Positions 32,331 to 42,699 of a stretch of DNA of 64,000 nt are shown here, one piece after another. Source of the DNA: Eulemur rufifrons (Eukaryota > Chordata > Mammalia > Primates > Lemuridae); contig NC_090989.1 in assembly GCF_041146395.1 (NCBI RefSeq), positions 225,464,843 to 225,528,842 of the forward strand, read 5' to 3'. Under the pieces are notes generated by a model. The model made no database searches. It worked only from the letters and a program-made list of their open reading frames with translations, and was not told where the DNA came from. Made by a program: the position numbers and the translations under genes. Position 1 is the stretch's first letter; the number at the start of each line of letters is the position of its first letter.

Positions 32331-34366
32331 AAAGACTTCTTTGTTTATCATTCTGCACTCATACCTTTTTTTCTGGATCATTTTTTTTTTCTTCTGAAGT
32401 TCATCCTTTAGGAGTTCTGGTAAATTAGAGAACAAACTCTATTTTAATTGCTCTAAAAATATCTTTATTTCATCTCATTTCTTAAAAGTGGTTTTAGCAG
32501 ATATAGAAGTCCAGGTGTCAGTATTTTTAACATACCATGCTACTGTCTTTCATCGTCCAAATTTGCTGTGGTAGGCAGAATAATGATCCCACCAAAATGT
32601 CCTCATTCTCCTCCCTGGAACCTATGAATATGTTACCTTACATGGTAAAAGGGACTTTACAGATGTGATTAAGTCAAGTATCTTTTTTGCATGAGCCCAA
32701 TAATCACAAAAGTCATTATGAGAGATAGGTAGGAGGATCAAAGTCAGTAGTAGGAAATGTGATCAGAGATTGGAGCAATGCAGCCAAGGAATGTTGGTGG
32801 CCTTTAGAAGCTGAAAGGAGCAAGGAACAGGTTTTCTATTGGAATCTCCAGAAGGAACCAGCCCTGCTGACATCTTGATTTTAGCCCTGCAAGATTCATT
32901 TTGAACTTCTGACCTCCAGAACTGTAAGGGAATAAATATGTGTTTTTTTTTTAAGCTACTAAACTTACAGTAATTGTCACAGCAGCAATAGCAAACTAAT
33001 GCAATCTGTTGTCAGTATAATTATAGTTGTATTATTGATCATTTGTTTTTTTCTCTCTGACTATACTGTAGGTCCTCAATTTTTGTTTAGTATTCTACAA
33101 ATTTATTTTGATGTTGAATTTTGGATATCTTTTTATTTATCATGGTTGATATTCATTGGGTTTTCTCACTGGTGTCTTTGATTGTTGCTGGGAAATTTTC
33201 ACCGATTGCCTCTTCTAATATCATTTATCCTCTGTTCTGTTATCTCCTTCTGAAAACCCAATTATGTTTGCAGGTCTTTTCCACTCTATTTCCCCTGTAA
33301 ATATAAAACCTTTATTTCACAGCTCTGTTTCTGTGTGCTATATCCTCTTTAATTTCTCAAATCTGTTTTCCATAGTCCCTCTTCAGCTGTATCCAATCCT
33401 CTGTTTATTCTACCCATTGACTTTTTAATGGAAATTGCTGTATTTTACACTTTTAAAAGTTCTATTTGGTCCTTTTTCATATACATCTAGTCAGTTTTGA
33501 TAGCCTTGTGTTCTTTCATCATACATTCAATATGCTGTTTTACTTATGCAAACATAAAACATACTGATTTTATATTCTGTGTTCAATCATTCCATTATCT
33601 ACACTTTTTATAGATCTAATAATGTGCTCTGTTGTTTCTCCTGACTCTTGCTCATGGTGGTTTGTTCCCTCCTGTGCTCAGTGAGTTTTTAAGCTCTTGT
33701 GCCTTGGAAATTTTATCTATGGATTTATGGAAATTCTTTTAGGCGTGTGTATGAAGTGTGTTCCTCCAGAAAGAATTTTCATTTGCTTCTTCTAAGCACC
33801 TTGGAGAATTATTAATCAGGAAAGACTTTAAGCTGAATTTCAGTTTAGGATTTTGTGTGTCACATAGTTAGTATTAGTTGAAGCCCCAAACCTCTGGTTT
33901 TTGTGAGTTTGTGATTAGGGATTTTAATGGGAGACTTTAATCTTTTTTACTCTTTTCTCTGCTCTATCCAGGGGTAAGGCAGAGACACTACTGCTATCCC
34001 CTTCTGCATGGTAGATTTTTTTCCTAGGTCACCTACTGAGCATGTCACATTTTCGATGACACGTGTGTGCAGGTGGAGATTTCCAAACAGACTTCCCAAA
34101 CTTCTTAGGCCCAAGGCTTTGCCTCTATCATCAGTCTATTAAAACCCAGGGCGTAAGCCACCAGGGACTGGTAGATGTCTCCAGGGCAAAACAGACTCTA
34201 GTATTTGCTTATCAGTTACTACGTCTTCACTTCTTGTCATTTCTGAGGATTCCTTTATTTTCCTGGCAGCTCATGTGCATTAAGAATTATGTCATCTATA
34301 TTTTACGCAGCATCTTTAGGTGTGAGATCTATAAAAACCTACTTACCATATTGTTATAAAGCTCTT
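32331..34366 (-). mobile_element. Second old L1-type stretch, minus strand
   Basis: TTCTTCTGAAGTTCATCCTTTAGGAGTTCTGG, ATATCTTTATTTCATCTCATTTC and GTGGTTTTAGCAGATATAGAAGTCCAGG resemble the upstream part of old L1 elements in reverse. After an LTR interruption it resumes at about 33,004 with TTGTCAGTATAATTATAG and TCTTCAGCTGTATCCAATCC. The last part, beyond 33,900, is less certain. No coding capacity is left. Confidence 0.5.
32567..33003 (+). mobile_element. MLT1-type MaLR LTR
   Basis: It starts TGTGGTAGGCAGAATAATGATCCC. It continues with GAACCTATGAATATGTTACC, CAAGGAATGTTGGTGGCC, CCAGAAGGAACCAGCCCTGCTGACATC and ends AGCAATAGCAAACTAATGCA. This is the full order of an ERVL-MaLR LTR, about 437 bp. 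It interrupts L1-type sequence. The flanking 5-mers do not match cleanly (ATTTG and ATCTG nearby), so the duplication is decayed. Confidence 0.85.
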
Positions 34367-34945
34367 TGTATTAGTTACCTATTGCTGTATAACAAATTAT
34401 CCCAATACTTAGCATATTCAAATGACAATTATTATCTCATAAGTTCTCTGGGTCAGGTATTTGTGTGCAGCTAATCTCTCTGCAAGGATGCAATAAAGGT
34501 GTTGGCCTGGGCTTCAGTCATTTCCAGGCTCAACTGGGGAAGGATCTGCTTCTGAGCAAAACATGGAATATTCACTTCAGGGCTCACTCACATGGCTGTT
34601 GGCAACACTCACATCCTCACTGACTACTGGTGGGAGACATTAGTTCCTTGCCATGTAGTTCTCTACAAGGGGCAAAACGCACAACATGGCAGCTTGCTTC
34701 TCCCAGAGTAAGGGCTGTGAGAGAGGGAAAGAGAGAGAAAGTAGTAGAGAGTGAGCAACATGGCAGTCACAGTCTTTTTGTAACCTAATTTCAGACGTGA
34801 CATCTCATGACTTTTGCTATCTTCTCTTCATTAGAAGTGAGTCACGCTTTCCAGCGCATACTCAGTGGGGGCAGGGGTGGGTAATGTGATTACACAATGT
34901 GAATACCAGGAGGCAAGGATCATCGGGAACCACTGCCTACCTCAC
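34367..34945 (-). mobile_element. MLT1-type MaLR LTR, minus strand
   Basis: TGTATTAGTTACCTATTGCTGTATAACAAATTATCCC starts the block. TTATTATCTCATAAGTTCTCTGGGTCAGG, AGGTGTTGGCCTGGGCTTC and GATTACACAATGTGAATACCAGGAGGC follow. This is reverse-complement MaLR LTR order. The end near 34,945 is approximate. Confidence 0.7.
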
Positions 34946-35039
34946 TTCTATAAATCAATCTTTTTAAAAAGTGAACGTCATACTCTGGTTTCTCTTCAGA
35001 TCGTATAAATCTTTCGCCTTTTAAAAAGTGAACATCAAA

Positions 35040-35830
35040 GTGGAAAAAATATTAAGAAAATGGATAGCCATTTTTTTCAAAGAAGAAACTTAGTCAGATA
35101 AATATATGAAAATGGTACAACTCTCTAGTAATCTATGCCATTTAAAATAGCAATTAGATAAAAATCTTTACTTATCAGATTGACAAAGGTTTTTAATGTC
35201 AAGTGTTATGAGAATAGAGAGAAACTAGGTACCTCAAGCAATGCTAATGGGAGTATAAATTAGTATATATTTTGTAGTTTAATTTGGTAGTATGTCTTAA
35301 TACCCTTAAAATCTAGATATCCTTAAAATTTTATATATTAAATCCATATTAAAAATTTATTATCCCTAAAATTTCACCTTGAGTTACTTACCCTAAGGAA
35401 AAGTTATAAAGGCATTAAAATAGTTATGTAAACTATGCCCATTTTTATGATAAGACCATTGGATATAAATGTCTAAAAGAAGTCATTGGTAAATAAATTG
35501 CCCCACATGCTCATAAGAGAAAACTATTCCTCTGTTAAAAATAATACTACAAATCTGCATATATTAACATGAAAAGATGTATTCAACATATTGTTTTATA
35601 AGCAAAATTGTATGGCTCACTTTTATTACATATATTAATAATATTCAAATACATTTATATGTAGAGAAAAAATTAGCAGGCTATAGATAATATTGTTAAT
35701 AAGGTGATCTCTGGGTAACGGAATTATAAGTGTTCTTTATTTTTACCTTTGTTATCTGTATTGTCTAAATTCTCTATAATACACATTTAATACCATAATT
35801 TTAAGCAAAAGATGTTTTTCTGAACTGAAA
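35040..35830 (+). mobile_element. Old L1 (L1ME/HAL1-like) 3' end
   Basis: AATGGTACAACTCTCTAGTAATC, CTTATCAGATTGACAAAGG, GCAATGCTAATGGGAGTATAAATT, AAATTGCCCCACATGCTC and GTGATCTCTGGGTAACGGAATTATAAG are in the order of old L1 3' ends. Very AT-rich and diverged. Confidence 0.6.
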
Positions 35831-36099
35831 ACAAAAAAGTATAATCCAAGTAATCTATAATATAAGAAGATATAACTTTCTAATTATTTAGTAATTTATT
35901 TCTTATGTTTTCATTAGAATTTTAGAAATATACATTTGTCACTGCATTGGCATCCAGGAGTCCTGCCATTAAGAAATTCCCACTCTTGACCCACAGATAA
36001 TTATGCAATTAATCTAAGTTTCATATTGGAGCCCCATTACCAAACAAATAACAAAAATAATCAAACTTATCATAATGTAATATATGATAGACAAAGCAA
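35831..36099. other. Unique AT-rich sequence
   Basis: Nothing recognised. Confidence 0.4.
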
Positions 36100-36400
36100 T
36101 TTTCATATCACCAGTTCATTTAATCATCAAAATCCTACTGTGAGATTGAGTATCACAATCATTATTCATTTTACAAATGAAGAAATGGAGATTCAAAAAG
36201 ACGAAATAACTTGCCAAGGACATACTTATTAGCAAATGGAAGAGTTGAATTTAAGAATTCTGCACCACTGGCTACAGATACTGGATTCTCTTTCAGCTTC
36301 TAAGACTTTGGTATACCTACTCCATGCCTGGGCACTCTGCTAAGGACAGGAAGCAGAGGGATTAATAGGACCTTGCTCTATCTTTGAGAAGTCTACATTA
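36100..36400 (-). repeat. MIR SINE followed by an L2 scrap
   Basis: TTCATTTAATCATCAAAATCCTACTGTGAG, TTTTACAAATGAAGAAATGGAG and AATAACTTGCCAAGGACATAC are the reverse complement of MIR (36,100-36,290). 36,315-36,400 (CATGCCTGGGCACTCTGCTAAGG) resembles a reversed L2 tail. Confidence 0.65.
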
Positions 36401-37339
36401 AAGCCTGAAGGTACTCTTCTCACCTACAGGTCATTTTGCAAAAAGATGTCTGGCATAGACCATTCCTTATAATATACATACTAGGTGCTTATACTTCTCC
36501 ATTATTGGCTAAGTGGGTGTACCTTTCATATATTGATTTCCATAGCTATATTTTACATCTTGCCAGAGTCTCGGGTAGCTGGATTCTCTAAGTTCAAAGA
36601 TTTGCCTTATTTAGTTTTCAACACTGCACAAAACTAAAACATCTTCCCTTGCACCAGTGACTGGAGTGGAGGATCTATGGTGCAGTGGCACCATAGCATC
36701 ACAGAGGAAAACACAAAATGGTCCTCATAGGAAAATGTATAATGTGCCCTTACAGCACTGTTCCTTTACTGCAATAAGGAGTCAGGAAATGGTAGTTGAA
36801 ACCCTCTGCAGAGCAATCTTAGAAATTTGAATTAGAACCATTGAATTTAGTTATTGCTTTAATTTCTATTTGATTTCCACTTTTAATATCACTGCCATTT
36901 TGTGGGTATTAGTATGAAGGTCTATTTTCTTAGTTGTGTTTTGTAACCTTTCTTATCTACTTATATTTTTAAAATATCCTAGCCTTGCTTTAAGAAAAGA
37001 AAGTGCCATGTGTCATTAAAAAGCAAACTTCTGAGAGAAAAAGAAAAATTCTGGGGCAGAATTGGCATCACAAAGACCATTTTAAATAGCTTGATTTGAA
37101 AGATGATCATATTAACTTTAATGTATTTAGTTAATATATTAATTATCCTCAGCACATTTAATTTATAATCTTAACCTTCACTTTGAGATAATAGTAATAG
37201 TAACAACAATAAATGTATGCATGGCCCTATGTTTATTTTAACTGCCACTCAAAAGGAGGGATCAGTCACTTGTTAGGGCAGCTGTGGCACAGGGCAAGAG
37301 GGGGCAGAATATGATTCAGGTGATTTATTGGGAATAACA
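36401..37339. other. Unique sequence
   Basis: No repeat or gene recognised. Confidence 0.4.
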
Positions 37340-37485
37340 AAAATCCTTGTTCCCCAACTTCCCAATTGTGTGACTTTGGATAAGTCACTTAGGCTTCCTG
37401 AATCTGTTTCCCATCTGGCAAATATGGGTAATAATGGTTATTGAGTTGTTGTAAAGATCAAACAGGATAATTCATGTAATGATAC
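37340..37485 (+). repeat. MIR SINE, plus strand
   Basis: CAATTGTGTGACTTTGGATAAGTCACTTAGGCTTCCTGAATCTG, then AATAATGGTTATTGAGTTGTTGTAAAGATCAAACAGG. Directly followed by a MIR in the opposite orientation. Confidence 0.8.
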
Positions 37486-37489
37486 TATC

Positions 37490-37765
37490 TCATATTTATT
37501 GTGAGCTAATCGCATTTTTACTGTGAAAATTTACTGTGTCTGGTGCTGTTCTCAGTCCTTTAGGTAAATTGTTTAATTTAATTTTCACAACATCCCCTTT
37601 TAATAAGTACTGTTATTCTCCCCAATTCACTGAAGAAGAAACCAAGGCTCAGAGAAGATTTAATAACTTGCTCAGGGTTGCCCAGCTGATAGCAAAGCCA
37701 GGATTCACACTCAGGGCGTTTAGTTCCAGTGCTCACATCCCTAACCAATGGGCTGTATGACCTCT
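37490..37765 (-). repeat. MIR SINE, minus strand, nearly full length
   Basis: CATATTTATTGTGAGC starts the copy. CTGAAGAAGAAACCAAGGCTCAGAGAAGATTTAATAACTTGCTCAGGGTTGCCCAGC gives the core. GCTCACATCCCTAACC closes the tRNA-like head. Together with the plus-strand MIR at 37,340 it forms an inverted pair. Confidence 0.8.
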
Positions 37766-37824
37766 CAAGTCAAATTGTGGATCGGGTTCTAGCTCATAAT
37801 GGTGCGTGGTGAAAAGTTCTTATT

Positions 37825-37945
37825 ATAGTTAATGTCTGTAAAATGTGGTTATCAAAAACCACCCTGCAGGGCTATAGTAAAGATAAATGGGACTTGTATA
37901 TGAAATTACACGGCACAGACCAGCCTCTTAATATATGCATATCTT
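37825..37945 (+). repeat. MIR SINE 3' fragment
   Basis: GTCTGTAAAATGTGGTTATC and CCTGCAGGGCTATAGTAAAGATAAATGGGAC follow the MIR tail order. Confidence 0.5.
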
Positions 37946-38309
37946 TTGGATTCCATTCGTTAAAGCACAGAGTCAAAGAGAAGAGTTAAGCTGAGTGAAG
38001 GGGCCAAGGGCTGCATCACGGGGTGGCAGCAGGGCAGGCACTTGGGGGCGTTCTGGGATTCAGAGGAGATGTGAAGGCTTTTGCTGACCTGCTCTGCTGT
38101 CCTATTCTAGGGCCTCAGCAGATGGAAGCCCCAACTTCTAGCTATTCATCAAAAAGGTCTTCTCTCACCTGAGATTGCCACTGTAGGCAGGGTTCCATGG
38201 TAGAAAATGTCTTGTACAAGCCGTGGAGGCGAAGGAGAATGCTTGGATATGTTTCCATGCTGAGAGGACAGAGCCCGTGGAGAGAAGGTTGTTGAAGACA
38301 CAGAAAGGA
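37946..38309. other. Unique sequence
   Basis: Nothing recognised. The minus-strand frame at 38,149-38,388 has no recognised similarity and overlaps the next MIR. Confidence 0.4.
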
Positions 38310-39185
38310 AAGGGACTAGTTGAGTATTGTGGTTAAAACAAGGGGCTTTGGATTCTGATGGGCTAGATTCTGTCTCCAGCTCTGTCATGGGGTCTCCTCA
38401 CATTTAGACTCTATAAGCTGCTATTTGTTTATACATAAATAGGCATAATAATAGTTTCTAACTCCTAGGACTCTTGTGAAGATAGTGAACTGAAAATCCT
38501 AAGCACACCCTCCCCCTCTTTCCACCCTGACTGAACAGACCCCCTTTCGGCCAAAGAGATCCCAGAAAAACCTTGAAACTGAGTTCCTGGCATTAAGGGA
38601 AAGGAGGGGGACATACCTCAGACAATAAGACACTAAATTACTAACAGGACCTAAGGCCATGCAGAGCAAAGATTAAATCGCCTTCGGGCCATCAATTTGC
38701 TTAACAGATTGCTTGAATCTCTTATATTGTGGCTTGTCTCTGATTAACAGACTTCCCTGTCTTAACTAAAAACATTCCAAGCCTTTAGACAAAGCTTCAT
38801 CTCCGTAACCAATTACAAAACAAAGAATCTTTGAATCTACCTGTAACCTCTTAAACCCACCAGTTTGAGATATCCCACCTGTTTGGACCAAACCAATGTA
38901 CACCTTCTAGGTATTGATTTATGATTTTACCTGTAATCCCTGTCTCTCTAAGATGATAAAATCAAACTGTCACCCAACAGCCTAGGGACCACTTGCTCAA
39001 GACTTCTTGAATGTGGCTCCCGGACCATGGTCACACATGTTCAGTTTAGAATAAACCTCTTTAAATTATTTTGCAGAATTTGGGGTATTTTTCTGGTAAC
39101 AAGATTAAAGGGAATATTGCACCTAAAACACTTGGCACTGTGGCTAGAACACAGTGAGAACTAAATAAATATTAGCTTGTATGAT
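38310..39185 (+). repeat. MIR SINE split by a solo LTR
   Basis: Left part 38,310-38,483: TATTGTGGTTAAAACAAGGGGCTTTGGATTCTGATGGGC to GGACTCTTGTGAAGAT. Right part 39,102-39,185: AGATTAAAGGGAATATTGCACC to GAACTAAATAAATATTAGC. Joined, the two parts read as one colinear MIR. AGAT is present at both junctions. Confidence 0.8.
38484..39101 (+). mobile_element. ERV1-type solo LTR, 618 bp, inserted in MIR
   Basis: Flanked by a 4-bp duplication AGAT (38,480-38,483 and 39,102-39,105), the size normal for class I endogenous retroviruses. It starts AGTGAACTG, where TG would be expected at the very start (one change), and ends GGTAACA. Inside are TGACTGAACAGACCCC, CCTTCGGGCCATCAATTTGC, CAAACTGTCACCCAACAGCC and AATAAA at about 39,050, fitting plus orientation. 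The exact family is not assigned. Confidence 0.8.
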
Positions 39186-39539
39186 GCTCTTGGACGGTGT
39201 GGAGGTTGGAGCTGCATGGCCTTTGGGCCTAGACTATAAATCTGCCAGTCAAGACTGATGAACCAGAACATGGCAAAAAATACTAAACTCTGAAAACCCT
39301 GCCAACTATGTGTGAGAGAGCCCCTGTGGGTCGCAGCAACCAGGACTACCTATCAGAGGAAAAACCCATATCCTACCAGTTGCAACACGTGATGATTTTG
39401 CAACACACTGTTTACTGGGACAACCCTTGACATTTATGAGACCAAGATAGAAATCGACAGGATAAGAGTTAGTCCTGGCTTAAATTTCAGGGAGTTTGTC
39501 AACTCAAGCTATGAAAAAGCTACCTATATAAAGATAAAT
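39186..39539. other. Unassigned sequence
   Basis: Possibly an LTR-like fragment (ends and composition), but no diagnostic words. Nothing coding. Confidence 0.35.
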
Positions 39540-40080
39540 TCCATTAACTTCGACGGGTGTGCATATGTAAAGGTGAACCGGGGGCCTCCTCTTGTCATTT
39601 TTACATTTTCCGGCACTGCAATTTTTCTTCTTTTAAAGCATTCTTCTTAAAGACGTATGTGAACGTTGACAAACTAGACAGGAAGCTTGGGGAATATGAA
39701 TACGTGTAAATACCAAGTCAGACATTTTTTAAGGATGTCATTTATTCTAAAGTATGTAAGAATTACTTCAAAGCCATTAGTGTCTGGAATTCTCTAAAGG
39801 TAGAAAAACGTTTTAAAAACACACTCTTCCAATCAGACTTTAATACTGTTAAAGGCAGATCTTTTTTTTTTAATGAGAAAGAAACAAAAAAATACTGCTT
39901 TTGACCTGACAAACTGTAACATTGGGGTGTACGCTTTTCATCGGGATCTCAAATACGACATTTTGAGGTGTTCAGACATGGAGTTATTCTGAGTAGAAAT
40001 TTCAAGGAAAAAAATTGTGTTGCCTACTTGAATACTATAGATTCTATATTTTGGGATGAATCAAACCTAGAATAGCATTT
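39540..40080. promoter_or_regulatory. Candidate conserved element, CpG-retaining
   Basis: An AT-rich stretch with about ten CpGs in its first 420 bp (TTCGACGGG, AACCGGG, TTCCGGC, GACGTATG, AACGTTG, ATACGTG, AAACGTT, TACGCTTTTCATCGGG, ATACGAC), unlike the CpG-poor neighbours. No repeat family is recognised. Retained CpGs suggest either selection, low germline methylation, or a recent insertion of unknown type. Confidence 0.3.
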
Positions 40081-41269
40081 ATTGTTTGACTTAGATTATT
40101 ACAGATTTGACATGTTTCTTTTATGTTTCTTCTGCCATCCTTGAAATCAGAGGCAAAGAATGCTCCTTTCTTCTTTCTTACTTCCACCCATCTTCAAATT
40201 ATGTGTTGAGAATTTTTGCATCACAGTATGCTCTAGATGGCCCTGGGGGTGACGCAAACAAGGATGAAATATTAAAGTGTCCAGTGTTGAAGATTTTAAG
40301 TGAGTCAGAAAAAATCTGCCAGCTTTTAAGAGCAAATCTCTTCACAAAAGAATGATTTAAAATAATGAAAACAATCATGGAAACTCACCATTGCATTTCA
40401 TTCCTAGTAGTTTTCACCAACTTCCCTCATCTCCTGGTGCTTCCCTTCCCAAATATTTCAGAGAAAGTAAATATTGGTTCTGGACTAACACTTCACCCTG
40501 TGAAAACTTAATGGAAACTTTGCTTTCTGTATTTACAAGCTTCGTTCTTTGCTTACTCTCTGAAACATTACAGTCTGAAGGCAATTGCTTCTCATAGTGG
40601 TTGGGAAAAATGGGTTTGGAAGGAGGAGAAACCCTTTTTGGATCGAGACTTTTGCTGATTCTGGGAACTGGTCTGATTTGAAGTTGTAAACACTGAAGTA
40701 AGTAATCTCTCTCTCTCTCTCTCTCATGTAAGAATGTGAAGTAATAAGTTCATCAGAAAACTCTCCCCCATCATTTTTACATTTGAAATATAGGAGAGAT
40801 TTGTTTCATGGCACCAAGAAAGAGAAATCCAGAGAAAGGACAATAAATGAACATAAGGGAAAAGTAGAAAAAGAAAAACACTGTACCAACACTATGTGTT
40901 CCCAGCCTCTGTCCCAATGATGTATTTACTCCTTCATTTGAACAAGTACCTGGAATTAATATTAGTGTCTGCAAAGGAGAGTGATCCCTGGATGATTCTA
41001 GGCATTTATTTCACCTTCCCCTTGTTTGACTTGTAGAATAAGTGGAAAATAACTTTCAGACCAAACAACTTGTTGGAAATGACACTTTTGTACATCTGAA
41101 CTTTTTTCTTACCACTCTGCGTGAAACACTACTCTTGTCAGCAAGTGACCAGTTTGTGAGATGAGGTGATAATTAAAGAATATTGCTATTGCTCTGTTGA
41201 AGTATTTGAAAATATGTGACATGCAATATGATCGTGGAAATAGAGATGAATTATAATTACTGTAAGTTT
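40081..41269. other. Unique sequence with a CT tract
   Basis: No gene supported. A (CT)n run sits at 40,706-40,725. Open frames at 40,107-40,355 and 40,391-40,597 are unassigned. Confidence 0.4.
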
Positions 41270-41385
41270 GATATACCCATCTGAAAAAAATACCTGAGGA
41301 TTAAATTAATTAATCCATGGGAAATACTAGAACAGAGTGTGGCATGTAGTAAGTGTTCCTTAGTTATCATTGTTGTTATCTAGAC
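41270..41385 (+). repeat. MIR SINE 3' end
   Basis: GAGGATTAAATTAATTAATCC, then AGAACAGAGTGTGGCATGTAGTAAGTGTTCC, the MIR tail. Confidence 0.65.
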
Positions 41386-41609
41386 TTTCTCTTCTTGTCA
41401 AATGCTATTTTGCTTTAGAAACTTCATGTTTATAGATATTAGAAGAAACTGGAAAAAGAAGTTGAATTTAAAAGGAATCTGAATGATTAAATTGTCCCAG
41501 GAGACAAAAATAAGTTTTATCTTCCCATACTGAAAATCAAAGTTTACATGTGTTCTGATCTCATTTCTGATTCATATTCAGTGAAATGAATATTAGCTTA
41601 GAGGTATGA

Positions 41610-41790
41610 AGAAAAGGATATCAGATCTAGAGACAAACTCACACTCAAACCCTGTCATGTCCTTTGTGACTGGGGCAGCTATTTTATGTGTAATCCTCAG
41701 TAGTATCATTTGTGTAATGGTAATAATTGCCCTGTGGTTGGAGGAAAGATAACATGAAAACAAATGTGAAAACTAGGTATGCTTTAAAAT
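41610..41790 (+). repeat. MIR SINE, diverged
   Basis: ACTCACACTCAAACCCTGTC, TGTCCTTTGTGACTGGGGCAGC and TGTGTAATGGTAATAATTGCCCTG follow the MIR order. Confidence 0.5.
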
Positions 41791-42424
41791 GGATACATTT
41801 TAATCAGTTATGACATAAGCATAGTATTTGTTTTTTGAAGGATAAGAAAAAAAATCAGTGAATCATCTGGAAAGGTAGCTAGTAAGGACTTGACTTCAAG
41901 TCTTTGCTCTCACTAGAATCTTTAACAAGTCTGTTAGTCCATTAGTTTATCTTCCCCTGTGAAATAATGTGCTTTCCTTCAGTAGCTTTCTTCCCTTTCC
42001 TCCTACCCAAGGAGTTCTTGGGAATTTAAAGGTGCACCAGATGAGATTCCTGCCCTGTTGAGTACTAGGGAATCAGTTCACATTCTGACATGAGAAGAAC
42101 TCTGTTCTAGACATGTATAAGGAAACACTGGAGGATGAAAGAGTGCAGCTGAAGCTGCCTGCAGCAGTCTGAGAAAGCTTCAGGGAGGAGGGTCCACAGA
42201 AATCCTCCTCTCATTCAGGAATGAATGAAATTTCTCCCAGCAATGAAAAAATTTCATTGGCTAATAAGGCATAATGCAAAACTGAGACCTGTGTGTACCT
42301 GTTTCCTAGCAGGATTGTTAAGCAGGAAACATTGGCTTAGACAAAAAGCCATCTATCATAATTAGATAGTGTCAGTATTATGGAAAAGCAAAATAAAAAT
42401 GTTTAGAAATTTCACTTCCAATAC
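41791..42424. other. Unique sequence
   Basis: Nothing recognised. Confidence 0.4.
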
Positions 42425-42665
42425 AAATGGTAATATTTATTGCTTACTCAATATGAGGCTTTTTCCTACGTACATTATATGTTTTAACTCACTGAGGATG
42501 CTGCTATTATTATACCCATTTGACAGAGGAGAAAACTGAAGCATAGACATGTGCAGATACTTGCCAAAGATTACACATCTAGAAAGTGAAAAAGCAGAGA
42601 TCTGATCCAAGACCGTCTGGCTCCAAAGTCTAGGCTCGTATCCATTACACTCTACTGTCTCTACA
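42425..42665 (-). repeat. MIR SINE
   Basis: AATATTTATTGCTTACTCAATATG, then ACCCATTTGACAGAGGAGAAAACTGAAGCATAGAC, and GACCGTCTGGCTCCAAAGTCTAGGCTCGTATCC, a nearly full-length reverse-complement MIR. Confidence 0.8.
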
Positions 42666-42699
42666 GCAACAATCTGGAAGTTGAAATACCAAGGCGTTA

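Noticed and set aside
38498..38502. CCTAA as the target duplication of the ERV1-type LTR
   Set aside because: CCTAA also occurs at 39,122-39,126, but the MIR sequence resumes earlier, at 39,102, so AGAT at 38,480-38,483 and 39,102-39,105 explains the junctions better.
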